A stretch of 64,000 bases of DNA from Tritrichomonas musculus (GCA_039105265.1 JAPFFF010000003.1:3100001-3164000); one strand, 5' to 3'; positions 1 through 10,893 are shown, counted from the stretch's first letter. Numbers and translations: made by a program. The notes: generated from the letters alone by a model not told the origin.

Positions 1-1019
1 GCGCCTGTAATTTCAAAATGTTTTAAATGCTGCAAATTAGGATTTAACATTAAAGAAATACATAAGTTTTCCGTGGCAGTTTTGGATAATTTACAATTTG
101 ATAAATTGAGGCTATAAAGTGGTTTTTTAAGATATCTGAGGGATTTTGTAAAGTATTTTAAATCTGTGATTTGATTACTTGATAAATCAATAGAAACAAG
201 ATCTAAATTAGGATTTCTCTTGATTGCTCTTGCTAGTTCTTTTGCACCATATGTTATTCCGAGATTTATGAGTGTTAAAAAACGAATTGTTTTTGTAGTT
301 CTAATTAAAGGTGAGATAAGACGAAGTATATCAGGCATGTAGCCATTTTGACAAGTTATTCCTGCAAAGTATTTAAAATTGATTAATGATGAAAAAAATG
401 GTGCAAGAGAAAAATTTTTATCAAGTTTGGAGGATGTAAGAATATGGCATGGTAGCAAAGATAAATCTAAAATAACATTTTCGGTGGTTATAAGTTGATG
501 AATAAATAATACTAAATCGTGATAATAAGGATGATTTAGGTATGCGCAATATCCATCATAACACATTTGAATTTGTTGTGTAATTGAGGTATTAGGATTG
601 AATATAGGATAGCAATTTGAATTATAAGTATTGAAAATTAATCGATTTTCGAAAGGTTTTGTTGTATAGCTAATTATTCGATATAAAATATGGGCAAATT
701 TATCAATACCTGAACTAGAAATCAATATAATATGATACGAGAAATGAATTTCTATCGAGTCATGATCATTCACATAAAAACTACTTATATCAAATATATG
801 TAATTTCTGTTTTATTATCATCCTGTATTTTTTTCGAATAATAAAATAAACGAAATGTTCTGCATATGCAAGAATTGAATTAGCGTAAGTAGCAACGTTA
901 TCAAAATTAATTTCACATTTTATTGCATAACGGTATCCTCGCTTTTTATGACGAATTAATCTTCTAAACGCTTTTTTCTCCTTTGTATTAAGTATGAAAA
1001 TCGATTCTGAGGCGCTCAT
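1..1019 (-). CDS. Leucine-rich-repeat protein, CARMIL-like layout (5' part, runs off the window)
   Basis: An open frame of about 339 codons runs from an ATG at 1019 to the window edge without a stop, so the C-terminal part is missing. The first 120 or so residues have no LRRs and look like a mixed alpha/beta domain, as in CARMIL-type proteins that start with a PH-like domain. From about residue 235 the sequence has LRR spacing of the ribonuclease-inhibitor type, with blocks such as VSIDLSSNQITDL and SLNLSNCKLS. Trichomonads have many such LRR proteins, some thought to act on the actin cytoskeleton. The LRR part is clear from sequence; the CARMIL comparison rests on domain order only. No signal peptide or membrane segment is visible in the part seen. 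Confidence 0.7.
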   Translation of the reverse strand, partial: MSASESIFILNTKEKKAFRRLIRHKKRGYRYAIKCEINFDNVATYANSILAYAEHFVYFIIRKKYRMIIKQKLHIFDISSFYVNDHDSIEIHFSYHIILISSSGIDKFAHILYRIISYTTKPFENRLIFNTYNSNCYPIFNPNTSITQQIQMCYDGYCAYLNHPYYHDLVLFIHQLITTENVILDLSLLPCHILTSSKLDKNFSLAPFFSSLINFKYFAGITCQNGYMPDILRLISPLIRTTKTIRFLTLINLGITYGAKELARAIKRNPNLDLVSIDLSSNQITDLKYFTKSLRYLKKPLYSLNLSNCKLSKTATENLCISLMLNPNLQHLKHFEITG

Positions 1020-2066
1020 TAATAACCTGAAAATTTAAACGAAGATGCTATTTACGTAATTTTATTGAATGATTTGGAATCATTTCTTTTATAAGAAATT
1101 TACCATTTTTTGACAATAATATCTAATTTATAAACTAATAAATAAAATTGATATAAAAGAAACTTGCTAAATCATAAGTTTTTTACTGTTAATTTAATTC
1201 AAAACCGAAAAAACTAATGAACAACATCACTGTTATTTTGATGTAAAAATTGAAAAAGATTTATCTTTTTGAGAATTTTAGGATAAAATAATTCTATCAG
1301 AATTGAATTTTGAATGAATCAAAATTTATAATTTACCCTCAAAAACCTCGATTTCAAAAGGCCAATTTACCAATTTGTTTACGATATATTGTTTATTTAA
1401 TCAATCTTCTGTCATCTTGTTTATTTTAGTAGTAGTAATAAGCAAATCGTTTTAATGCATATTTTTAAGTGTTATTATTAAAAAATTATTTTGTTCTCCA
1501 AAAACAATTATATTTTTTTCTCTGAGATGAATCAAGATTATCTTTTTGAAATTTAAAATAATGCATATATAAGCAATGGTCAAGTCTTTTGATAATCTAA
1601 TATAATGCATATATTAAAAGAAAAGAAAATTTAAGTTGAAAATGTTATTTTTTAAAAAAAAATTAAATTTAAACTAAATATTTTATCAGTTTTAAAATGA
1701 TTATCAGTTCATAAATATATTTTTTGAACCCAAGTATGTTATAACTGATTTTGGGAATATTAAAATATTAATACTTAATCTCTTATTTTGATAAATTATA
1801 GCTCTTTAAATGATTCATACATATTAAAGTTTGATTTAAAATTTTGGTGTGTATTTTATTAATCATTTTTTCTAATAAGTAATTGGATCTTTCATGAATG
1901 AAAGTGAGCATTATTTTTTTGATTTAAAGCATGATACAATAAGTTATCCATCTAATGATGGAAATATGATTATTTTGATTCTGAATATATTTTGAATAAT
2001 AGAAATATATAATATTTTTTTCCTCAATTTTATTTTCCATAAGTATAATATTCATTTCATTTTTCT
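1020..2066. other. AT-rich intergenic stretch
   Basis: No convincing reading frame, RNA gene or repeat was seen. It lies upstream of the minus-strand LRR gene and ends at the MITE starting at 2067. Confidence 0.5.
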
Positions 2067-3364
2067 ACAGCTCGGAATTATTACTGTTGCGTTATTTTAC
2101 AGCAAGCAAATAAAGGAACAATTTGAAAATTTTCAAAAAATTTTAAAAATTTAAAAATAAAAATTTTAATATTTTTTTTAATTGTGTTCTTTAGTTGAAA
2201 ATCGTATCATTCTCTTAATTATGATAAAATAAAACTTGGATTTATTCATTTATAAAAATATTATTATCAAAAAGTTCAATTTAATTTTCATTCATTTATA
2301 TACAAATATAAACGATCTGAAGGTCAAAAATATTTGACTTAAAAAAGGCCAAAAAGTTCCCATTTCTGAAGTAAGCGGTTTACAGTAATAAGGTATTCAA
2401 TTTAAATTTACCATAAATAGGTGAAAAACAGCCGTTATTACTGCAGTTAGATGTTTACAGTAAACTAAGTTTTTTAATTCGTCCCTTCTTATCGTCCTCT
2501 CAAATTTGAATAAAGCTAAATATTTTTTTTAAGTTATAATGGCATGATTACTTTCATTCATCTCAGGTTGAGGCTCCCGCTATTACCTTAACCAATTGGG
2601 CTTAGCCCTCAAAGGCTCCCAAAGCTATTTAAAATGCATTTTCCTGAATAAATAACTTTTTTATATTCTTTTTTTTTTATTTTCATCTTCTCAAAATTGA
2701 AAGATATGGTATTTTTAAAAAAATAATTTGTCCCTACTTATCGTTCTACTTTCTGAAGACTCATAGAAAATTTGAATTAAAAACTCTCAATTTTTTTGTG
2801 AATAAGGTAATAATTAAAAAACTTAGTTTAATAAGAATTAAATTATTATTGACCTATTTTTTGCCTTAAAAGAGGTTATTGTTTAATATTATGGTGAATA
2901 TAATATTCAATATAATATTAAATATTATTTATTATGACTTTCTAATATTTTTTTAATGTTCACATTATCATTAAGTTAATTCATACTTTTTGACTGATTT
3001 AAAGCAAATTGAAAATTTGTATATTAAATAACAAAGAATTAAATAGAATCAAAAAATAATTATACAGAAAAAATAAATTAATTTTGAATTCTAATCTGAA
3101 ATTTTCTATTTAGAATTATATTTTTTGAATATTTTATTTATATTATTTTAATTATTTTGAATACTTTATTTATTATATTTTATTAATTTTGAATGCTTTT
3201 GTTAGGATTTTGAATTATTTGTTATTATTTCTCAAAATTTTAATGAAAGCAAAATTTTTCAAAATTTTTATATCATAAAAAATTTTTAATTTGACAATTT
3301 TAAGCAAAATCACAAATCGCAGTCATAAGAAGACAAAAAATTGAATGGGCCTGCAGTAGTAATT
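2067..3364 (+). mobile_element. Mutator-like MITE, copy A (right end clipped; hosts a second MITE)
   Basis: It starts with ACAGCTCGGAATTATTACTG and is the reverse complement of the complete copy at 46828-47768 over almost its whole length. The right end stops at AATT (3361-3364), so the outermost nine bases of the right inverted terminus, CCGAGCTGT in the complete copy, are absent. There is no coding frame. Several internal copies of a TTACTGTAAACCGCTAAC-like motif occur in both orientations. The insertion at 2463-2828 accounts for most of the length difference from the other copy. A tyrosine-recombinase remnant directly abuts the clipped end. Confidence 0.8.
2463..2828. mobile_element. 366-bp MITE with TA target duplication, nested in copy A
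   Basis: The termini are perfect 17-bp inverted repeats, AACTAAGTTTTTTAATT at the left and its complement at the right. TA dinucleotides at 2461-2462 and 2829-2830 flank it. The complete host copy at 46828-47768 has the undisturbed sequence CAGTAATAAG at this point, which is the empty site expected before insertion with TA duplication. TA duplication fits the Tc1/mariner superfamily; the superfamily is inferred from that alone. There is no coding capacity. Confidence 0.85.
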
Positions 3365-3690
3365 AAAATTTAGTTTGATATTCCAAAACCGCCCAATAAA
3401 TTATATAGGTTTTATTCAAAATTTGAATGATGAAGATTCAATCGTAAATATCGATGATGACTATCTACGAAGAAAACTTAAGGATGTTTTAATAAAATTA
3501 GAATTAGATCCTACAAAATATTCTTGGCATTCATTTAGACGTGGTGGCGCAACTCTTCCATCTCAGAATCACATTGATCCTGCAATTATTTAAAACACGC
3601 GGTAGATGGTTAAGTGATGCTAATCTTTTATACGTGGATCAAGATCAAGACAGTGCAGATCTTCAAATAAGCGACGTACTTTAAATTTAA
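3365..3690 (+). pseudogene. Tyrosine recombinase C-terminal remnant (Crypton-like or DIRS-like)
   Basis: A short stretch encodes the C-terminal catalytic region of a eukaryotic tyrosine recombinase, recognisable by the SWHSFRRGGAT block, which contains the H-x-x-R signature, and further recombinase-like sequence after it. The N-terminal part is missing and the remainder is broken, with about one break in the part seen. Whether it came from a Crypton-type DNA transposon or a DIRS-type retroelement cannot be told from this fragment. It lies between the clipped MITE and the pogo-type transposase gene. It is treated as a fossil. Confidence 0.65.
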
Positions 3691-3907
3691 TAATAATTTT
3701 AATTTATTTAACGTTCTTTCATTTGAGTCATAGCATTTCACCAGACTCATACCATAAGGTCAATTATTATGACAATCATAAATTTGATCATTAATTTGAC
3801 CATAAATATATAGTTTTTTTACATTTTGCTATGAGTTAAATTTCAGAGGTTATTTGGTATAAATATCAATTCAATTTTTCAAAAAAAAACTAAAGCTCTT
3901 TTTTAAA

Positions 3908-3917
3908 CATCACTTTA
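3908..3917 (+). promoter_or_regulatory. Initiator (Inr) of the pogo-type transposase gene
   Basis: TCACTTTA at 3910-3917 matches the trichomonad initiator TCAYW. Transcription from A3912 would leave a 9-base leader before the ATG at 3921, the short leader length usual in trichomonads. Confidence 0.55.
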
Positions 3918-3920
3918 TCA

Positions 3921-5447
3921 ATGGAATTTCTTGATCAATCAGATTTTTCAGATGACCTAAAATGGATCATACATCAAAGAGTTAACGAAAAGTTAACCTA
4001 CCGACAAATACAGGCAGCATGGGAAATTGCTCATCAAGCTGAAGAAAATGATCAAATAATATCGCCATATGCTATTAAAACCTGTATAAAACGTTCATCT
4101 TTAGCATTGTCCTGGTATAAAGGTCATACATATGGCAATGAAATTTACTTGTCAAAGCCCGATATGAAAGAATTAAAAAATTACATTCATGAACAATGCA
4201 TGAATGACGATCCAACTGATGCAACTGATCTTCTTGCAGAGGCAATGATTCTGAAAAAAAGACGACAGCAAAATGCAGTGAAATTTCTTAGATCAATAAA
4301 TTGTGAAAATATAACGGCAGAAATAGAAGAAGAATTCATAGACGAACAGGTTAGATCGTGGATTAATGCACACTTGGAAGAAATGGAAGCCTCAATTAGA
4401 TCTTCTCGAGTTGTCGACTTCGATCGATATCTATCATGCAACTTATCAATTATTCAAACATATTTTACAGTCGCAAGGAGAGTGTTACAAAACGTTCACC
4501 CTTCTTTAATTTTTGGAGGAGATGAGTCATATTTAGATCCTCAAGTTTCAAATAAATATGTGATTCCAAAGGAAATACATGAATTTATAGTTCAAAACAA
4601 ACCACAGATTCCACATATTAGTGTCATGTTTGCACATAATTGTGTTGGAGTAGCAGTCCCTCCTTTTCAAATATTAAAAGATTTTGAAAATACACCAAAA
4701 GAATTAAATACATATATACAAACAGGTCAATTATGGGCTATTTCAAACTCAAGCGGTTGGCAAACAAGAAATTCTTTTCTTATTTGGTCAATCAATTTTA
4801 TAAATTGGGTTTCAAATTATAGACTTACATTAGACGAATCTATTAGAAATAAAAGTGCAGTACTCATTTTGGACGGACATAATTCGCGTGAGAATCCACT
4901 CACTTTGTATTTACTTAAAATGAACAACATTGATGTAATTATATTGCTAGCAAGTCCATTGAAAACAAGAATGGCATCTTTCAAATTTATTAATTTAGTC
5001 AAAACAATCGCAAATTCTTTGCCTTCTAAAGCAGCTCAAGCCAGATATTTAACAGTATCGGCATTGATTAATTCATGGAGTTCTATTCCAAGAGAAGTTT
5101 TAATAAAAAGCTTCGAAGTAACAGGAATATGTCCAATGAATCCATCAAATCCATTAAACAATCCTTTAACAAACAGAGTCAACCATCCTCCACCACCTGT
5201 AAGAAGAAATACGTTGAATATATCAAGTTCTCTTCTTACATCAATTCAAATGAGGATTGCAATTTACAATAAAAACAATGGAACTAATATTAACAACGTT
5301 TTTCAAATCTATTCTCCAACAGATGAGTCTCTTTATCGCTACTGCTTAGAAAAAAGTGATGCACATGGTTTTATATTGCAAAAATTTCCTCCACTTTTGG
5401 TTTCTACATTTAATTACTATTACAAAGACAAGTTTTACTATTTCTAA
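3921..5447 (+). CDS. pogo/Tigger-type DDE transposase, probably inactive
   Basis: The 508-residue protein opens with a helix-turn-helix-like region (residues 1-80; KLTYRQIQAAW) and continues into a DDE_1-type catalytic domain. The first acidic motif is GGDESYLDP (about residue 200); the second is LILDGHNSRENP (about 315), typical of the pogo/Tigger group. The third motif, normally an HTSH...QPLD block followed by a PLK end, is not there: the chain goes from NIDVIILLA straight into SPLKTRM, about 14 residues shorter than the family pattern. The C-terminal EVTGICPMNPSN is also typical (aF-tGi-P-n). The copy thus keeps a long open frame but lacks the third catalytic aspartate. No flanking inverted repeats were found. 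The stop is followed by AAA, giving the trichomonad TAAA polyadenylation-like motif. Confidence 0.75.
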   Translation: MEFLDQSDFSDDLKWIIHQRVNEKLTYRQIQAAWEIAHQAEENDQIISPYAIKTCIKRSSLALSWYKGHTYGNEIYLSKPDMKELKNYIHEQCMNDDPTDATDLLAEAMILKKRRQQNAVKFLRSINCENITAEIEEEFIDEQVRSWINAHLEEMEASIRSSRVVDFDRYLSCNLSIIQTYFTVARRVLQNVHPSLIFGGDESYLDPQVSNKYVIPKEIHEFIVQNKPQIPHISVMFAHNCVGVAVPPFQILKDFENTPKELNTYIQTGQLWAISNSSGWQTRNSFLIWSINFINWVSNYRLTLDESIRNKSAVLILDGHNSRENPLTLYLLKMNNIDVIILLASPLKTRMASFKFINLVKTIANSLPSKAAQARYLTVSALINSWSSIPREVLIKSFEVTGICPMNPSNPLNNPLTNRVNHPPPPVRRNTLNISSSLLTSIQMRIAIYNKNNGTNINNVFQIYSPTDESLYRYCLEKSDAHGFILQKFPPLLVSTFNYYYKDKFYYF

Positions 5448-7700
5448 ATAAAAAATTGAAAAAAAATGATTATCTTATTGAATCATCAAAAAAAGTAAAA
5501 TCCAAAAATCGAAAAAAAATTAAAAGTAATTAATTATAATTTATAAAATAATAAAATTAAACGGATCATGTAGCATCTAAACAAAATTTTTGGAATTGAA
5601 TTTGCATCTCTGAATTGAAATTACTTGAATTACATCAACAAACAGTTTTATATAATATTTGATTATAATTAGCGTATTATTTATTGTTTTTGAGCATTTT
5701 TGAAAATCGATTTAAGATTTATATATCAATAAAATATATGGACTATTGGAAAAATGAGCTATGAAATGAGGGAAAATGATCGATTTTTCGAATAATTTAC
5801 AAAATTTCTTGTAAACTCTAGTATTTATGATGTGAAACATAAAATTTACCTTTTTTATATAAATTGGCGGGAAATTTTAGAACAAAAACGTAAATTTTTG
5901 TTATATGCATTATATTAAGATATTTAATTTGTTTGGTTGTCTTAATTATTATCAAATGAGTTTTTTTGCACTGATCATCAGATGTAATTTCACAATCCAA
6001 AGAGAAATAATTTTTAGAATATGCAAAATTTTTCTTTACCTTTGTTAAAAAAATCATTATTAATAAAACATAATTTATTATTACCATTTTAAATATTTTA
6101 TATAGGAGAAGTCAAGTTATATATAGAAATAATGCTTGTTTATTTATCTCAAAATAATTCAATTAGAGTTTAAGGTTTTTTGAATGAACTCTATAGAATT
6201 TAAAGAGATGGTAATAAATTCAATTTTGAATGGATTGAGAATGAAATTCTTTGAGGTCAATTTTGACCATTTGCTAAATTCTTTACATTGAATTTTTTTC
6301 AATGATGAAAAATATAATTTGAATTTAATATATAAAAAATAATGATATCTGAAAATTGGTAAGTAAATTCATCAAATTATCTATTTAGATTAATTTTAAT
6401 ATATTTATATAATAATATATATTGACCACTAATGATAAATTTAGGTCACTTTTCTGAAAAAATATAAAAAAATATACTTATTAATACAATATCGTATTAT
6501 TTGAATGAGGTTTATGAAATTTATTGAATATGGATTGAAAAAATTGAATAGAATAAAAAATTTTAATAAGTTGAAAATAAATTGAAAGAAGTTTCTGGAG
6601 CAATAGTCAATGGAATAAAACAAAATAATAACATAAAATTATATAATAAAGGATTCTTTATATAATGATAAAAAGATCTAAGATAGGGGCAATCCTTAAT
6701 ATACAATTTTTGATCCAAAAATTTTAAAAATATAAATATCTTAATAATAATTTGAAATATTTGTTTTTAATATAAAAATTCATAATAATTGCATAATTAA
6801 ATATTAGATAAATGATATAAATCCATCTATACTTAAAAAATAGGTAATAATGTGGCTGATTAAAAAAGAATTTTTCTAAAGATTTATTGGATATTTCTTT
6901 TCGAAATTAACAAATAATTATGTTGACAATTGCATCTTTTAATCTTATAAAGGATTTAACAAAAAACCTCTTTTTTGAAATTTTAGTCTACTCTATTTTA
7001 ACAAAAAAAAAAATACAAATTCATTATTCCAAAGAGAGTTTTATAAATGAAAATCTATGAACCACTTTTGTTCTTCCAAAAGATAATATTTATGAGAAAA
7101 AAAATAACATTCATTATATTTAATTGTTTCTAATATTAATAATGTGTCAAATAGTTTTTCTAGGAGATTATGTTTAAGCATTTGCTTTTTAAATCAAATA
7201 TGATATATTTTCGTGAATGGAATATATAAAATTCCTCAAATTTCTCAAATATTACATATTTTATTTTAAGAAGCTATAAAATAAATGAATTATTTACAAA
7301 TTAGGTTGATAGAATATCTTTAAATCGTTGATAATTATTCTCTTTTTTCATAATATTCCCTAAAAACCAGCAATATTTTTTAAATTATTTTTCACATTAC
7401 ATGGGATCAAGTTTTGTTAATGTTTCATATACTCTACTGTATATTTTATATGGATAAATTTCTTTTGAATTTAATTTTTTTAGAACACATAATTATTTTT
7501 AGCACAAAACATCTTTTTGTTTTTTTTCATCTTGTGGAAATTCAGTTTTTTTTTCATAATAACTATGCTTTTATTAAAAAAAATTTTTTTAGCACAATCA
7601 TTATTTTGTATATATTGAATTTGCAAAAATTCTGAAAAACTAAAAAAATAAATTATGAAAAATTCTGAATTTTATTTTGTTGATTCACAGATTTTTTTAT
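5448..7700. other. AT-rich intergenic stretch, 2.2 kb
   Basis: Only short open frames of low-complexity composition (Phe/Ile/Lys/Asn-rich) are present, as expected by chance in such AT-rich DNA. The 3' end of the pogo element probably lies in the first few hundred bases, but I could not place it. Confidence 0.5.
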
Positions 7701-7705
7701 TTACT

Positions 7706-7710
7706 TCATT
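7706..7710 (+). promoter_or_regulatory. Initiator (Inr) of the CAMK kinase gene
   Basis: TCATT at 7706-7710 fits TCAYW, with A7708 as the likely start of transcription, 5 bases before the first ATG (7713) and 23 before the second (7731). Confidence 0.5.
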
Positions 7711-7712
7711 TG

Positions 7713-8726
7713 ATGATAGACGATCTACAAATGCATGAGACCCTCTCCCAAAAGGGCTATGAATACAAAGAATTTCTTGGAAAAGGAGGATTTTCCAGTG
7801 TTCTCTTATGCCATAATAAAAAGTATCAGCATTCATTTGCAATAAAGAAAGCAATCAAACATAAGCTATCCATGGAAGAATATAATCATCTAATCAATCT
7901 TAACCATCCTAATATTATTAAGCTATATGATACATTCGAAGATGAATCATCTAAATATCTTGTTATGGAATATTGTTCAAATGGTACCATTAAAGATAAA
8001 GGAAACCTTCCATACGAAAAATTTATTTACTATGCCAAACAAATTTTAAATGCTATTGCTTTTTGCCATTCAAACAACATTGCACACCGAGATATTAAAC
8101 CAGAAAATATTTTTCTTGATCAATATGATCATGCCAAGCTTGCTGATTTTGGAATGGCAAAACATTTCCAGTTTGACGGCAAATCAAATGAAAAATGCGG
8201 ATCGTTAATGTTTCTTGCTCCTGAAATGCTTCAATGCCAAGAAATTTGTCCATTTAAAGCAGATATATGGGCACTTGGAATAACTTTCTTTTTTATGGCA
8301 ACTGGTCAATATCCTTTTCATGCTTCAACACGCGAGGAACTTGCACAAATGATTTTCCGTGGAGAAATTAATTATAATAGTTATCCACTTAATCCGAAAA
8401 TTCGTTTTCTTTTGAAGAAAATGACAAGCAAAAACCAAGAAAATCGTCCAACTGCTGAAAAACTCCTGGAATTACCAATGTTTTCATCTGAAAATTCCAA
8501 ATTACCAATATTACCGAGAGATAAGAGTTCAACACACCTACTTAACCTTTCAAATTATCGAACTCAATCTAAAGTAAATTTAACCGAATCAACAAATGAA
8601 ATAATTACTCCAAAACAAAAAGATACAGCTAAAAGCAATCTTTCACTTAATGCATACAGGACTATTATTCTTCGTCCAGGAATTAGAAATGCCAAGACTC
8701 ATTTTCTACAATCAAAAACATTTTAA
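7713..8726 (+). CDS. Serine/threonine protein kinase, CAMK/SNF1-like
   Basis: This is a complete, active-looking kinase. Numbered from the ATG at 7713 (337 residues): glycine loop GKGGFSSV at 23-30, ATP lysine in FAIKK (K45), catalytic HRDIKPEN at 125-132, DFG at 145-147 and APE at 169-171. The C-terminal lobe holds WALGITFFFMATGQYPF and ends near residue 255; the remaining 80 or so residues are polar and unstructured. The order and the KLADFGMAK/GSLMFLAPE blocks place it near CAMK (AMPK/SNF1-like) kinases of trichomonads. A longer frame upstream begins only with TTG, so 7713 or 7731 is preferred; the initiator at 7706 supports this. Substrate unknown. Confidence 0.9.
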   Translation: MIDDLQMHETLSQKGYEYKEFLGKGGFSSVLLCHNKKYQHSFAIKKAIKHKLSMEEYNHLINLNHPNIIKLYDTFEDESSKYLVMEYCSNGTIKDKGNLPYEKFIYYAKQILNAIAFCHSNNIAHRDIKPENIFLDQYDHAKLADFGMAKHFQFDGKSNEKCGSLMFLAPEMLQCQEICPFKADIWALGITFFFMATGQYPFHASTREELAQMIFRGEINYNSYPLNPKIRFLLKKMTSKNQENRPTAEKLLELPMFSSENSKLPILPRDKSSTHLLNLSNYRTQSKVNLTESTNEIITPKQKDTAKSNLSLNAYRTIILRPGIRNAKTHFLQSKTF

Positions 8727-9062
8727 TATATTTGCTATTATTGTTATTATTTTAATAAATATAAAACTGCGCTTTAAATTTTCCTCTTTTTTTAATATCC
8801 AAAAGCACTTGAGTTTTGTCCCTATAAAGCTTTGCTCATAATATTAAGTAAAAATAATTTTCTATTAAAATATTATAAAAGTTCTACAGAAAAACAAAAC
8901 AAAACTATACAAGATCATACTATATGCAAAATTATTTCTTTTTTTTGCTTTGTCTACTTTTCCAAATAACTCATACCAAATATTACTTTAATAACATTTA
9001 TATAAAATAATTAAAGTAATAAAAATAAATGAAAGTTATGAATGAACATATAGCAAGCTTTG
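8727..9062. other. Intergenic stretch between convergent genes
   Basis: This is the 3' side of both the CAMK kinase and the coiled-coil gene. No gene seen. Confidence 0.5.
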
Positions 9063-10664
9063 CTAAGTATTTTCTTTATCACTAATTACAATTGTATTTA
9101 AATGCATTTGCTGCTGTTTCAGTGTCATCTCTCGAAGATTATCTTTCAATGAATTAATTTCATTTCTGACTTGCTCACAAAAAACTTTATTATTATCAAT
9201 ATTAAATTGGACATTAGTAAAACATGAAGAAATAACATTCTTCATTATTTTCAATTGTTTTGAAGATGATCTCAAAAAGTTGATCTTTTTATTATACCAT
9301 TCAATTATTCGTTCAATTGTTATTTCATTGTTAGATAAATCAGACAATAACTCAGGCGGTAACAAGTTTGTTGGTATAACTTGTGAACTTGAGTTTGATT
9401 GAATCATACTATTTATTTCATTCTTATGATTGTCAAACATTGACAAAAATTTATCAAAAAAAACTTGCGAATTATTTTGAACTTCACTTTCAGATTCACC
9501 TAAGTTTTGAGACCGATTTTGGTCATTCAACAACTTTTTCAAATATTTATTTTTAGAGCGAAGTTGACTGATTTTTTTGGCCATTTTTTTAATAATTTGT
9601 TCTTTTTCTTGATTTTCAAATAGAGCGCTATTCAAATCATTTTGGATGAATGAAATTTGCTTAATTTTTTCTTTAAGTTGATGATTATGTGCAGATAGTT
9701 TTTCATTTTGTTCTTTAATATTATTTATGATTTGAATTGATTTTGAAAGTTTAATTGAAAGAGAATTGATTTTCTTATTATGAATTTCATTCTGTTCAGA
9801 AAAAAAAGAAGCTAATTCAAGTTCCATATTATTATTACTTTGTTGAATTAATTTTTTCTGCGATTCTTGAAATGAAAAAGAATTTTGACTTTGAAAATCG
9901 TCTATTTTTTGTTGCAATGATTGAATAATCGCTGACGTTTCTGTTTGCTGTTGTTGCTGGATTGAATCAATTAAATTTTGCTTCTCGTCAATTTCTTTTT
10001 CAAGATATTCAATTTTCTGCTGTTTTTCATCAATTAATTTGGATTGTTGCAATTGGAGATTTTTAAGTTTTTTCTTTTTTTCTTTTTCTTTTTTGTATAG
10101 ACCTTTCCACTTCAATTCCAAATCTGTTGTTGGTATTTGAATTGAAAATGGAACAAAAGATTGATCTTTATTTGAATCTTTTTCTAAACTTGATTTTTTT
10201 TGAAGATCGATTAATTTTTGATTATAATCACCAATTTCTGCCTTAAGTGATTTAATTTCTTCTTTTAAGTTTGAAATTATTTCGTTTTGCTGATTTTCTT
10301 TCTTGGAAAAGTTTGTTTTCATAAAAATAGTTTCAGACATTCTTTGCGAATTAATTTGATCCATTTCTTCTTGGTGCTTTTTTTCAAGTTCAGAGCAGCT
10401 TTGAAGACTAATTTTAAGTCGAGTTTGCAAATCTTCTATTGTTTGATTCATTTTAGACAATTGATTTTTTTGCTCAATATAACGTTCTTTCCAACTTTCA
10501 TTTTGCTTGAGTTCTACTGTCATAGAATGGATTTTGGATTCAAGTGAAATAATTTTAAATTTATATTCTTCGTTTTTCTGAAATAAAGATAAAGTATCAT
10601 ATGAATTTACCAGTTTATTATCTTGATTGAATTGATTACTAGAACTTTGATCAAAAATATCCAC
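9063..10664 (-). CDS. Coiled-coil protein of unknown function; start codon unclear
   Basis: The protein has up to 533 residues and is built almost entirely of heptad-rich, Glu/Lys/Gln-rich coiled coil (about residues 25-390), with a Gln cluster near residue 235 and a less charged C-terminal part. No catalytic motif was seen. The frame opens at 10664 with GTG, and an in-frame stop lies a few codons upstream with no ATG between. The first in-frame ATG is at 10523 (residue 48), yet residues 10-47 already look like coding coiled coil. A good initiator (TCACTATT, A at 10727) lies upstream of the GTG. The true start may be 10523, or a GTG. Divergent from the CK1 gene, 229 bases away. Role probably structural (cytoskeleton or basal body), but this is a guess. 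Confidence 0.75.
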   Translation of the reverse strand: MDIFDQSSSNQFNQDNKLVNSYDTLSLFQKNEEYKFKIISLESKIHSMTVELKQNESWKERYIEQKNQLSKMNQTIEDLQTRLKISLQSCSELEKKHQEEMDQINSQRMSETIFMKTNFSKKENQQNEIISNLKEEIKSLKAEIGDYNQKLIDLQKKSSLEKDSNKDQSFVPFSIQIPTTDLELKWKGLYKKEKEKKKKLKNLQLQQSKLIDEKQQKIEYLEKEIDEKQNLIDSIQQQQQTETSAIIQSLQQKIDDFQSQNSFSFQESQKKLIQQSNNNMELELASFFSEQNEIHNKKINSLSIKLSKSIQIINNIKEQNEKLSAHNHQLKEKIKQISFIQNDLNSALFENQEKEQIIKKMAKKISQLRSKNKYLKKLLNDQNRSQNLGESESEVQNNSQVFFDKFLSMFDNHKNEINSMIQSNSSSQVIPTNLLPPELLSDLSNNEITIERIIEWYNKKINFLRSSSKQLKIMKNVISSCFTNVQFNIDNNKVFCEQVRNEINSLKDNLREMTLKQQQMHLNTIVISDKENT

Positions 10665-10893
10665 TGGCTTTCGAGAATTTTATTTGAAGATATTTTGAAA
10701 ATATATGGTTATATTTAATTCAATAGTGAATATTTCAATATTTGGTGATGAAAAAATATATGTAAATATATATTTTTATTATTATTCATTTTTATAAAAA
10801 ATACAGATATGGGCATTTTTATGAACATTTTTTTGTAAAAGAGAACTTTTTCAAAAAGGATTCGTTAGAATTTAAAAATTTAAATACACCCAA

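Noticed and set aside
5818-7635. Short frames in the 5.4-7.7 kb gap
   Set aside because: Phe/Ile/Lys/Asn-rich, no domains, no initiators; chance frames in AT-rich DNA.
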